The notes beneath the pieces are model-generated. The model did not search any database and had not been told where the DNA came from. It saw nothing but the letters and a program-made list of their open reading frames with translations. A stretch of 21,207 nucleotides of DNA from an uncultured Porphyromonadaceae bacterium (lineage in GTDB: Bacteria > Bacteroidota > Bacteroidia > Bacteroidales > Barnesiellaceae_A), in NCBI GenBank assembly GCA_900542255.1, contig UQMR01000040.1, positions 1 to 21,207 of the forward strand, in the 5' to 3' direction. The position numbers and the translations under genes are program-made. Shown here piece after piece: positions 1 to 6,981 of the stretch. Numbering within the stretch: position 1 is the stretch's first letter; each line of letters starts with the position of its first letter.

Positions 1-1815
1 TTCAGCGTTTTGGAGGCCGAGAGCAACGATACGTTGCAACAGATAGCCGAGAAGGCCTCGGTGATGCTCTCGTCGCACAGTGACGATATGCTCATGAACG
101 AGGCTCTGTTTGAGCGCATCAAACAGGTGTATGACAATAAGGACAAAGAGTCGCTCGATGTAGAGCAACAAAGCCTCTTGGAGCGTTATTATAAAGATTT
201 CGTACGTGCCGGAGCACTGCTTACCGATGAGCAGAAAGCCCTCTTGCGCGACATCAACAGCGAGATGGCTACACTGGGACTGCAATATGGCAATAACGTG
301 CTGGCCGAGAACAATGCCTTTGAATTGCTGATAGAGGATGAGGCCGACCTCGCAGGACTTCCCGAAGGTGCGATTACCGCTGCCGCCGAGGCTGCCGCCG
401 CTGCCGGATATGAGGGCAAGTGGCTCTTTACCCTCTCGGCTCCCAGCCGCGTTCCCTTCCTGCAATATGCCGATAACCGCGACTTGCGCGAGAAACTCTA
501 TAAGGCCTACATCATGCGCGGCGACAATGACAATGCCAACGACAACAAGGAGATTGTGAAGCGGATGCTTGCCTTGCGCTTGGAGAAGGCCCGTTTGCTG
601 GGCTTCGACACCTATGCAGCCTTTGCCCTCGACGACCGCATGGCCAAGACCGACTCGGCTGCCAACGCCCTGATGATGAACGTGTGGAAGTATGCCGTAC
701 CCCGCGCCAAAGAGGAGATTGCCGATATGCAACGCATCATAGACCGTGAGGGCGGGAACTTCAAGCTCGCTCCGTGGGACTGGTCGTACTATGCCGAGAA
801 GGTGCGTCAGGAGAAATATGCGCTCAACGAAGATGAGTTGAAGCCCTATTTCTCGGTCGACAACGTACGTGAAGGCGCTTTCATGGTAGCCGAGAAGCTC
901 TATGGCGTTACTTTCAAAGAGCGCACCGACCTGCCTGTATACCATCCCGAGGTGAGAACTTTCGAGGTATTCGATGCCGAGGGCAAGCACCTGGCCGTAT
1001 TCTATTGCGACTACTTCCCCCGTGCCAGCAAACGCAGCGGTGCGTGGATGAGCAACTTCCGCGAGGCCTATACGGATGCCGACGGTACCGATGTGCGCCC
1101 CGTAGTGTATAATGTATGCAACTTTACGAAACCTACGGCCGACGAGCCCTCGTTGCTGACCATCGAGGAGATAGAGACGCTGTTCCATGAGTTCGGTCAC
1201 GCACTGCACGGCATGCTCACCCGCATGCACTACCCGTCGGTAAGCGGTACGAATGTGGCTCGCGACTTCGTGGAGCTGCCTTCGCAGATAAACGAGCATT
1301 GGGCTACGCATCCCGAGGTGCTGAAACTCTATGCCCGCCACTACAAAACGGGCGAGGTGATACCCGATTCGCTGATAGAGAAGATAGAACGCTCGTCGAA
1401 GTTCAACCAAGGCTTTGCCACCACCGAGTTCCTCGCTGCCGCCATCCTCGACATGCGCCTGCACGAGTTGACGGATTATAGCAACTTCGACGTGCGCGCT
1501 TTCGAGAAAGAGCTCGCTGCCGAGATAGGTCTTCCCGCCGAGATATGCTACCGCTATCGCAGCACCCACTTCACGCACATTTTCGCTAACGACTATTGTG
1601 CCGGCTATTACAGCTATCTGTGGGCCGAGGTGCTCGATGCTGATGCCTTCGATGCTTTTGTAGAGCATGGTGTGTTCGATAAGGCTACGGCCGACGCTTT
1701 CCGTACCAACATCCTCGAAAAAGGTTCCAGCGAAGAGCCTATGACCCTCTATGTACGCTTCCGTGGCGCACAACCCAACCCCGACGCTTTGCTGCGCGGT
1801 CGCGGACTGAAATAA
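1..1815 (+). CDS. M3 family metallopeptidase (Dcp / oligopeptidase A type), 5' end missing
   Basis: Zinc peptidase that cleaves peptides, most like peptidyl-dipeptidase Dcp or oligopeptidase A. The frame is open from base 1, so the TTG at base 10 is an internal Leu codon and the true start lies upstream of the window. About 604 residues are visible; family members are usually about 680-700, so roughly 80-100 N-terminal residues are missing. The zinc site is intact: HEFGH is encoded at 1186-1200 (two His ligands and the catalytic Glu), and the third ligand is the Glu of DFVELPSQ at 1273-1275, the usual M3 spacing. The C-terminal part carries the expected FANDYCAGYYSYLWAEV segment. It ends just before a strong terminator, so it is probably the last gene of its transcript. 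Whether it is periplasmic or cytoplasmic cannot be judged without the N-terminus. Family call very sure, subfamily less so. Confidence 0.93.
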   Translation, partial: FSVLEAESNDTLQQIAEKASVMLSSHSDDMLMNEALFERIKQVYDNKDKESLDVEQQSLLERYYKDFVRAGALLTDEQKALLRDINSEMATLGLQYGNNVLAENNAFELLIEDEADLAGLPEGAITAAAEAAAAAGYEGKWLFTLSAPSRVPFLQYADNRDLREKLYKAYIMRGDNDNANDNKEIVKRMLALRLEKARLLGFDTYAAFALDDRMAKTDSAANALMMNVWKYAVPRAKEEIADMQRIIDREGGNFKLAPWDWSYYAEKVRQEKYALNEDELKPYFSVDNVREGAFMVAEKLYGVTFKERTDLPVYHPEVRTFEVFDAEGKHLAVFYCDYFPRASKRSGAWMSNFREAYTDADGTDVRPVVYNVCNFTKPTADEPSLLTIEEIETLFHEFGHALHGMLTRMHYPSVSGTNVARDFVELPSQINEHWATHPEVLKLYARHYKTGEVIPDSLIEKIERSSKFNQGFATTEFLAAAILDMRLHELTDYSNFDVRAFEKELAAEIGLPAEICYRYRSTHFTHIFANDYCAGYYSYLWAEVLDADAFDAFVEHGVFDKATADAFRTNILEKGSSEEPMTLYVRFRGAQPNPDALLRGRGLK

Positions 1816-1841
1816 CACGGCTTGCAACATAATAAACGACG

Positions 1842-1880
1842 CGCCCCTGCTGCGATATATGGCAGCAGGGGCGTATTTTA
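1842..1880 (+). terminator. Rho-independent terminator of the M3 peptidase gene
   Basis: A perfect 12-bp GC-rich stem (cgcccctgctgc at 1842-1853 pairing with gcagcaggggcg at 1862-1873) closes an 8-nt loop and is followed by tatttta. It lies 27 bp after the stop codon. Confidence 0.9.
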
Positions 1881-1917
1881 TATGTATGCGTCTGTATGAT
1901 TATATTATATTATATTG

Positions 1918-2022
1918 TTAGTTCACAGTATGTGTTACTGTTATGAATGAGCGTGATTTACATTCTCCTTTTTTCAATATAGATTGTAATGGGATAGTTC
2001 AACAGTCGATTGCGGTAGTGGC
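1918..2022 (-). pseudogene. Possible decayed copy of the small secreted protein (C-terminal remnant)
   Basis: The stretch between the two hairpins holds no intact gene. On the minus strand one frame reads ATTAIDC, a TGA at 2001-1999, then 26 codons (TIPLQSILKKGECKSRSF followed by ITVTHTVN) ending in TAA at 1920-1918. The segment ILKKGECKS resembles VLKGGETKD in the intact secreted protein just upstream on the same strand, and both fragments are rich in beta-strand-like Thr/Val runs. I infer a paralogue fragment broken by a stop codon. The similarity is short and could be chance. No start codon, signal peptide or promoter is visible for it. Confidence 0.25.
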
Positions 2023-2028
2023 TTGTAA

Positions 2029-2073
2029 ACAGAAAGAGGTCATACATATTTTTATTGCATGACCTCTTTCTGT
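2029..2073 (-). terminator. Perfect 15-bp hairpin, probable terminator of the small secreted protein gene
   Basis: acagaaagaggtcat (2029-2043) pairs perfectly with atgacctctttctgt (2059-2073) across a 15-nt AT-rich loop. It starts 16 bp past the stop of the minus-strand gene. The U-tract is weak on either side (minus strand gtttac, plus strand tattatt), so it may instead protect the mRNA 3' end or act in both directions. Confidence 0.6.
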
Positions 2074-2089
2074 TATTATTCATTGAATA

Positions 2090-2425
2090 TCAATCGCAAC
2101 GCATGACTTGTAGGCTAACGGAAGAGTCTTTTTTGGAAGCATCTCCGGACTCGGTGCTGAAATTCCCTAAATCCTTTGTCTCACCTCCTTTGAGTACAAC
2201 AGTGCGAGTGTATTGTTTTTCAGAACCCTCAGTTGAAACAACAGTAATGGTTACATCGACAGTAACCATGTAATTGTTGTAGTTCTGTAAAGAAACAGAA
2301 ATTTGACAGACGTCGCTTGTAGATGTTATACTTGGCTCTACATTGCCTGTTGTTTGACACATTTGTGCATTGGCACTTAATCCCATACTCATGATGGTGA
2401 ATAATAATAGAATTAATTTTTTCAT
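2090..2425 (-). CDS. Small secreted protein of unknown function
   Basis: I do not recognise a family. The start is set at the ATG at 2425-2423, because translation from there opens with a textbook signal peptide: MKK, then a hydrophobic core (LILLLFTIMSMGL), with cleavage predicted after SANA before Gln. An in-frame ATG ten codons upstream would spoil this. The preprotein is 111 residues and the mature part about 91. The mature protein is polar, rich in Thr, Ser and Val with alternating patterns that suggest beta strands, perhaps an Ig-like sandwich, and has three Cys (near its N-terminus, in the middle and three residues from the end). No lipobox is seen, so the periplasm or cell exterior is the likely destination. 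It is divergent from an XRE regulator across a palindrome, suggesting regulation by that neighbour. A hairpin follows the stop. Confidence 0.75.
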   Translation of the reverse strand: MKKLILLLFTIMSMGLSANAQMCQTTGNVEPSITSTSDVCQISVSLQNYNNYMVTVDVTITVVSTEGSEKQYTRTVVLKGGETKDLGNFSTESGDASKKDSSVSLQVMRCD

Positions 2426-2452
2426 GATAAATAAGTTTAAAATTGGTTTATA

Positions 2453-2460
2453 CAAAGTAA
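2453..2460 (-). promoter_or_regulatory. Possible -7 box of the small secreted protein gene
   Basis: On the minus strand TTACTTTG differs from the Bacteroidetes -7 consensus TAnnTTTG at one position. It would place the transcript start about 20 bp upstream of the chosen ATG. No clear -33 element is seen. Confidence 0.35.
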
Positions 2461-2470
2461 AGGAGATTTT

Positions 2471-2485
2471 GTATAGTTGATATAC
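2471..2485. promoter_or_regulatory. Operator-like palindrome between divergent genes
   Basis: gtata-gttga-tatac has perfect 5-bp inverted arms around a 5-bp centre. It lies midway between the presumed -7 boxes of the secreted protein gene (2460-2453, minus) and the XRE gene (2497-2504, plus), so a dimeric repressor bound here would cover the upstream promoter elements of both. Size and spacing suit an XRE-family dimer. The binding role is inferred. Confidence 0.45.
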
Positions 2486-2496
2486 ACAATATTTGT

Positions 2497-2504
2497 TATA
2501 TTTG
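2497..2504 (+). promoter_or_regulatory. -7 box of the XRE regulator gene
   Basis: TATATTTG matches the Bacteroidetes consensus TAnnTTTG exactly. Transcription would begin near base 2511, which makes the first in-frame ATG at 2515 almost leaderless and favours the ATG at 2536 or 2542. Confidence 0.55.
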
Positions 2505-2541
2505 CCCTATATTTATGAGTATTAATCGGTATTTTATGACT

Positions 2542-2937
2542 ATGGCAACAGATTTGAAAAAAACAGTTGGACGAAGGCTCAAATTGCTTCGTTTGGAAAG
2601 AAATCTTACGCAAGAACAGATGGGTGAAAAGTTGAATTTATCGACCAGTGCATATTGCAAGATAGAGTACGGTGAGACGGATTTGACACTGACGAGATTG
2701 AGTGAGATTGCCGAAGCATTAAATATGTCTGAGATGGATTTGTTCAGTCGAATTGAAGGGTCAGCATATATTAATGAGCCGCGTGACTGTAATTGTGTTT
2801 GGATTGCCAAGGATAGCAGTACGGTTAATGTCGAGAATAGTAAGGATATATACGATTTGATAAAAGCAAATATAGCTCTTGTAGAGAGTTTGACAAAGCG
2901 TGTTGAATTATTGGAAAATCTGTTGTTGAAAAAGTAA
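2542..2937 (+). CDS. XRE-family (Cro/CI-like) HTH transcriptional regulator
   Basis: DNA-binding regulator, 131 residues from the chosen start. The N-terminal part (about residues 7-60) is a classic helix-turn-helix of the XRE family: LKLLRLERNLTQEQMGEKLN, then STSAYCKIEYGETDLTLTRL with the usual recognition helix, then SEIAEALNM. A linker of unknown fold follows (residues about 70-100). The last 25 residues form a leucine-rich heptad pattern (LVESLTKRVELLENLLLKK) that looks like a short coiled coil for dimerisation. ATGs at 2515, 2536 and 2542 are all in frame. I prefer 2542 (MATDLKK) or 2536 because the promoter -7 box ends at 2504. It is divergent from the small secreted protein gene and probably controls it and itself through the shared palindrome. 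Confidence 0.85.
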   Translation: MATDLKKTVGRRLKLLRLERNLTQEQMGEKLNLSTSAYCKIEYGETDLTLTRLSEIAEALNMSEMDLFSRIEGSAYINEPRDCNCVWIAKDSSTVNVENSKDIYDLIKANIALVESLTKRVELLENLLLKK

Positions 2938-2943
2938 ATTTCG

Positions 2944-2982
2944 TTTGTACATTTATATGGACTGTTTTTTGTGATGTACAAA
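2944..2982 (+). repeat. 9-bp inverted repeat after the XRE gene
   Basis: tttgtacat (2944-2952) is mirrored exactly by atgtacaaa (2974-2982) with 21 bp between, starting 6 bp after the XRE stop codon. The loop contains a run of six T. It could be an extra 3' hairpin or a protein-binding site; nothing decides between them. Confidence 0.4.
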
Positions 2983-3023
2983 AGAATAGAATGATATAAA
3001 CATTTTAGAGCAAGAGTGGATAT

Positions 3024-3060
3024 AAAAGCAGAAAGTGAATAAAGCTTTCTGCTTTTTATA
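3024..3060. terminator. Bidirectional-looking terminator between the XRE and addA-like genes
   Basis: aaaagcagaaag (3024-3035) pairs with ctttctgctttt (3045-3056) around a 9-nt loop. The stem is flanked by T runs on the plus strand and by A-rich sequence that gives T runs on the minus strand. The two flanking genes converge here, so it can serve both. Confidence 0.8.
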
Positions 3061-3120
3061 TCTGTGCATTGTTGTAGCGCGTATAGAGTGCGCGAATAAG
3101 GACAGACGATATTAAAAGTG

Positions 3121-6100
3121 TCAGACTTGTACGATTTTCTCTAACGAGAGATACCAGAGGAAGCCGTCGACCTGCCGGTAGCCCATGTCGCGCACCAATG
3201 CCATGTAGTTGGCCAGCTGCTTGCGGTAGGTGGCGTCGCGCTCGATGTTGCCGAACTTGTAGTCGATGATGACCACGCGGTCGCCGTCGATGATGACGCG
3301 GTCGGGGCGGTAGAAGACCGATTGCGGTTGCAGTATCTCGGTCTCGGTAAGGACGGTGATGCCGGGGGCGTACCACTGCCGTGTCTCGGGCAGCGAGAGC
3401 CACTGTTGCAGCCGGGCTACGGTAGAGGCTTCGTCGGTCGCGGGCAGGGAGCCTTCGCCTACAAATCGCCGCACGGTGGGGGCTATGTCGTCGTAGTAGC
3501 GTATCTCGGCGAGGATGTTGTGCATGAGCGTGCCGTAGTCGCGGGCGTCGTTGCCGGTGATACCCGTCGATTTGAGCCGGAGCCGCATCCGCTTGCCCGG
3601 GAGTGTGATGTTGTAGGCACTCTCTTGCAGGGGAGATTCGGGTTCGGCCTGTGGGGTGGAGGGCCTCTCTCTGTCGCCGCCCATTTCGAAACAGGCCTCC
3701 TCTTCGGTTTCGGTGAAATATTGCGACAGGTCGGTCTCTTCGCTGTCGGTTGGTGGGGTCTCTCCCGGTGTGGTGATGACCTTATATATAAGGTCGCCGA
3801 TGGTCTCCGATTTTGTGCTTTCGCCCTTCTTGTTGATCGGGGGAAGTTGTGCGAAAATGGTCAGCGACTCTATGGCCCGTGTGAATGCGACGTATGCCAG
3901 GTTGAGGCTGTCGATGTGCGAGTTAATCTTCTCCTCGAAGTATTGCCGGGCAAAGAGGGTGTCGGAGAGCCGCTTGCTGCTGTATGTAAGCGGCAGCACG
4001 GGCATTTGGTCGAAGGGCGTTTCGCGGGTAGAACACCACAGGATGGTTCTGTTCTCGCGGTTGAGTTGCCACGAGGCGTAGGGTATGATGACGACGGGGA
4101 ACTCCAATCCCTTCGACTTGTGTATGGTGAGTACCCGTATGGCATCGATGTCGTCGGGCGACTTGATGGTAAAACTGCTGTCGGCGTTGTCGTGAGAGCG
4201 TTTCTCTTTGGCATCCCACCAGGCGATGAATGAGTGGAGGTCGGCATTGTGGGTGCGGCAGTAGTCGGTCACGATATCCTGAAAGGCCTCTATGTATGCT
4301 ACATACTGCCGGGTGTAGCCGAACTGGGAGAAGTAGTTGATGATATGCTCGCACATCTCGAAGAGCGGCAGCTCCCGTATGCTGTCGATAAACTCTTGCA
4401 GGTCGGTATCGAGGCGCTGGTCTTGGCGCCGTTGCTCGAAGTATGCTGCCAAGGCCTTGCTTTCGCCGTGGCTGGCTGCCAGCCGCATCAGCTCGTGCTC
4501 GTATGAGAGGAAGAGTTCGTAGATGGGGGTGTCGGGGCGGTTGATGTAGCGCAGCATACCCATGATGAGCTTGACGGGTGGGGCGTTGGTGATGAGAAGC
4601 GCTTCGTCGGAGATGACCCTCAGGTCGTGCAGCGAGGATGTTCCTTCTGCGCTGAGCGCCAAGAGAAACTCTACGATGCGTTTGGCCTCGGCATTGGTGT
4701 TTACAAGGAAGGCTATGTCGCGCATGCGATAGCCTTTCCCGAAGAGCTCCTGCAACAGCGCGGGGATGCGCAGCTCGACGGTATTGTAGAAATCTTCGCT
4801 TTTCGAGCCCTCCTTTTTCAGGAAGTGTATGGCTACATGGCCGCTTGTGTCGCGGTTGGCGGGGGCTGTTTTCTGCGTAAGGTGGGCGTAAGCCGATGCT
4901 ATCTCGGGTTCGGGACGGTCGCCCGTAAGCGATTGGCTTATTTCGTGGGTCAGACTCTCCTGCAACAGCTGTGCCGCGGTCTTGAAAAAGGAGTTGTTGA
5001 AGGTGACTATATCGGCACAACTGCGCCAGTTGGTGTCCATGTTGTGGTGCGCGAAAAGCGGGTTGCGCTGGCTGTCGAATGCCGAGTGCAGCAGCCTCCA
5101 ATCGGAGTTGCGCCAGCGGTAGATGCTCTGTTTTACGTCGCCTACAATGAGGTTGTCGTTGCCGTTGGCGATACTCTCGGCTACGAGCGGTGCAAAGTTC
5201 TGCCATTGCAGCCGTGAGGTGTCCTGAAACTCGTCGATGAGGTAGTGCTCGATGCGCGTGCCTAACTTTTCGTATATAAAGGGTGCATCGCTTTGGTTGA
5301 TGATGCCGTTGAGTATCTCGGATGTCTTGGACAGCAAGAGGGTGTTGTGCTCCTGTTCGTATTCCATGATATACTTGTCTATGTCGGCAAGTATGCCCAG
5401 AGCATAGAGGTGCTGGGAGCACTCTATGGCGGTGCGATAGCGTGTGTATGGCTTGCCCAGGCAGTCGACGAGAGCCTCCATGGGTGCTGCTATGGCTGTG
5501 ATGACCGCTTCTGGGTCGATGCCGCTCTTCTTTATTTTGGTCTTGGCAAACCATTTCTCCCGGTCGGTCGCATATTTGAGGAACTGCATGACATCGGAGG
5601 TAGTGAACTTGGCGTGGGGATTGGCAAAGAGGTCGAGCCGCTTTGTCCAGCTGTAAGTGAACAGCTCGGTGTCGATACCCGTATCGGCGATGGCGTCGCG
5701 TGCTTGCAGGGCGTATGTGCGCAGCGTGTTGCGGTAGTCGGTGCATAGGCCGCGCATCGTTTTGAGGTATGCCGTAAAGTCCTCGCGTCTCTTTCTCAAC
5801 AGCCCGTCGCGGTGTTTTTTGTAGTTCTCAGATGATAGCTTGCGGGCCAGCTGCTGGATGTCTGATGATTTCTCGTTGTTGTGGCCGTATATATCCCACG
5901 AGCCGCCCTCTTTGATATTCTCCTCGGCATAGTGCATGAGCCATTCGAAGAGGTCGTTGTTGGCGCTGTCGTCGAGGTCGTCGAGCATGCGGTCTATGGC
6001 GGTGGCGGTGACAAAGGAGTTGTCCATCTCAACGTCGAATCCGCCTTGTAGTCCCACCTCTTGTGTGAAGGCTCGCAGCACTTGCTGGAAAAAGCTGTCG

Positions 6101-6456
6101 ATAGTGCTTATATTGAATGCCGAGAAGTCGTGCAGGAGTTGGTATAGTACCGTTTGGGCGATTTGTTGCAACCGCTCTTCGGAGCAGCCGAATGCTTCGC
6201 ATAGCGGTTTCTTGTAGGGGGCGTGTGCGATGTCGTGCGACAGCAGGTCGAGTTGCTTGACGATGCGCTGCTTCATCTCGTCGGTCGCTTTGTTGGTGAA
6301 GGTGACGGCGAGAATGCGCCTGTGGGGTGACGATATGTTGTCGTAGAATCGGTACAGACCGTTCTCGCCGCGCTTGCCGAGTAACATCTTGATATACTCC
6401 AAGGTGAGCGTGTAGGTCTTTCCCGAGCCTGCCGAGGCCTTGTAGATGTCGAGCAT
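3121..6456 (-). CDS. addA: UvrD/Rep-type helicase-nuclease, AddA (RecB-like) family
   Basis: ATP-dependent DNA helicase with exonuclease, the AddA/RecB-like subunit that processes double-strand breaks for RecA-dependent recombination in the cytoplasm. It has 1111 residues, within the usual AddA range. All superfamily-1 motifs are visible: Walker A ASAGSGKT (7-14), motif Ia VTFTNKATDEM (51-61), Walker B LIDEFQDTS (406-414), motif III GDVKQSIYRWR (439-449), motif V IHKSKGLEFPVVI (778-790), and motif VI YVAFTRA (855-861). The C-terminus is a RecB-type PD-(D/E)XK nuclease: His979 region, RPDRV (Asp1052), IDYK (Asp1065, Lys1067) and QLANY (1080-1084), apparently intact. It begins 9 bp after the SUI1-like gene and shares its transcript. 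The partner AddB, often adjacent in this phylum, is not in the window. Family call very sure; AddA versus another RecB-like protein less so. Confidence 0.9.
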   Translation of the reverse strand: MLDIYKASAGSGKTYTLTLEYIKMLLGKRGENGLYRFYDNISSPHRRILAVTFTNKATDEMKQRIVKQLDLLSHDIAHAPYKKPLCEAFGCSEERLQQIAQTVLYQLLHDFSAFNISTIDSFFQQVLRAFTQEVGLQGGFDVEMDNSFVTATAIDRMLDDLDDSANNDLFEWLMHYAEENIKEGGSWDIYGHNNEKSSDIQQLARKLSSENYKKHRDGLLRKRREDFTAYLKTMRGLCTDYRNTLRTYALQARDAIADTGIDTELFTYSWTKRLDLFANPHAKFTTSDVMQFLKYATDREKWFAKTKIKKSGIDPEAVITAIAAPMEALVDCLGKPYTRYRTAIECSQHLYALGILADIDKYIMEYEQEHNTLLLSKTSEILNGIINQSDAPFIYEKLGTRIEHYLIDEFQDTSRLQWQNFAPLVAESIANGNDNLIVGDVKQSIYRWRNSDWRLLHSAFDSQRNPLFAHHNMDTNWRSCADIVTFNNSFFKTAAQLLQESLTHEISQSLTGDRPEPEIASAYAHLTQKTAPANRDTSGHVAIHFLKKEGSKSEDFYNTVELRIPALLQELFGKGYRMRDIAFLVNTNAEAKRIVEFLLALSAEGTSSLHDLRVISDEALLITNAPPVKLIMGMLRYINRPDTPIYELFLSYEHELMRLAASHGESKALAAYFEQRRQDQRLDTDLQEFIDSIRELPLFEMCEHIINYFSQFGYTRQYVAYIEAFQDIVTDYCRTHNADLHSFIAWWDAKEKRSHDNADSSFTIKSPDDIDAIRVLTIHKSKGLEFPVVIIPYASWQLNRENRTILWCSTRETPFDQMPVLPLTYSSKRLSDTLFARQYFEEKINSHIDSLNLAYVAFTRAIESLTIFAQLPPINKKGESTKSETIGDLIYKVITTPGETPPTDSEETDLSQYFTETEEEACFEMGGDRERPSTPQAEPESPLQESAYNITLPGKRMRLRLKSTGITGNDARDYGTLMHNILAEIRYYDDIAPTVRRFVGEGSLPATDEASTVARLQQWLSLPETRQWYAPGITVLTETEILQPQSVFYRPDRVIIDGDRVVIIDYKFGNIERDATYRKQLANYMALVRDMGYRQVDGFLWYLSLEKIVQV

Positions 6457-6465
6457 GAGGTATCG

Positions 6466-6810
6466 TTATATGATGCGGGCCTTGTAGCCTGCGTGAGTGA
6501 GCAGTTCGAGCACTTTTTGCCGGTGGTCGCCTTGTATGATAATCTCTCCCTCTTTGTCGGAGCCTCCTACACCGCAATGCGTTTTCAGCATCTTGGCAAG
6601 GGTTTTCAGGTCGGCGGCCGTTCCTACAAAGCCCGTTATGAGGGTGACGGCTTTCCCGTTGCGGTTGCGCTTGTCGAGTTTGATACGTAGATTTTGTCGG
6701 GAAGGAGGTAAGGTCTCCTGCTCGGCTTCTTCGCCGGTGTCGTATTTGTAATCGGGGTTGGTAGAATATACTACGTTGAGGCGGTCTTTCCAGTCGTTGT
6801 TATTTGCCAT
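6466..6810 (-). CDS. SUI1/YciH-family translation initiation factor-like protein
   Basis: Small protein related to eukaryotic eIF1 (SUI1) and bacterial YciH, which bind the small ribosomal subunit and can affect start-site fidelity; the bacterial role is poorly known. It has 114 residues from MANNNDWKDR. The SUI1 fold spans about residues 40-112, with LRIKLDKRNRNGKAVTLITG, the conserved lone-Gly segment HCGVGGSDKEGEIIIQGDH, and a C-terminal helix ending YKARII. The N-terminal 35 residues are a variable acidic extension. An upstream in-frame ATG at 6876 would add a hydrophobic leader overlapping the previous terminator and lies upstream of the presumed promoter, so 6810 is the better start. 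It leads a two-gene transcript with the AddA-like gene. Family call very sure. Confidence 0.92.
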   Translation of the reverse strand: MANNNDWKDRLNVVYSTNPDYKYDTGEEAEQETLPPSRQNLRIKLDKRNRNGKAVTLITGFVGTAADLKTLAKMLKTHCGVGGSDKEGEIIIQGDHRQKVLELLTHAGYKARII

Positions 6811-6831
6811 GTGTTCTTTTTTGTGTCTATG

Positions 6832-6839
6832 CAAAAATA
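6832..6839 (-). promoter_or_regulatory. -7 box of the SUI1-addA transcript
   Basis: TATTTTTG on the minus strand matches TAnnTTTG. It lies 21 bp upstream of the SUI1-like ATG and just downstream of the previous terminator. No convincing -33 TTTG is present at the usual distance. Confidence 0.5.
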
Positions 6840-6856
6840 CGATAACAAGATGTAAT

Positions 6857-6893
6857 AGATAAAATAACGGACGCAAAATAATGCGTCCGTTAT
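6857..6893 (-). terminator. Terminator of the flavoprotein-hydrolase transcript
   Basis: ataacggacgca (6864-6875) and tgcgtccgttat (6882-6893) form a perfect 12-bp stem with a 6-nt loop. On the minus strand the stem is followed by TTTTATC. It separates the hydrolase from the SUI1-like gene. Confidence 0.85.
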
Positions 6894-6981
6894 AAGTTTT
6901 AAGTTTTATTTGGGTTTGCTGTTGCCCTCCTATCGGGGTCCCAATGGGGATGGTTGTATGGCGTAACTCTCTTTATACTGA

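Noticed and set aside
1943..2062. 39-codon plus-strand frame starting MNERDLHSP
   Set aside because: It runs into the hairpin, has no promoter or ribosome binding site that stands out, and is antisense to the suspected remnant.
3923..5746. 607-residue open frame on the minus strand inside the addA-like gene
   Set aside because: It is the shifted frame of the helicase gene on the same strand; its protein is rich in Arg, His and Pro with no domain, while the other frame has every helicase motif.
6811..6876. 22-residue hydrophobic extension of the SUI1-like protein
   Set aside because: The upstream ATG lies inside the preceding terminator and upstream of the -7 box; SUI1/YciH proteins are cytoplasmic and the family start fits 6810.
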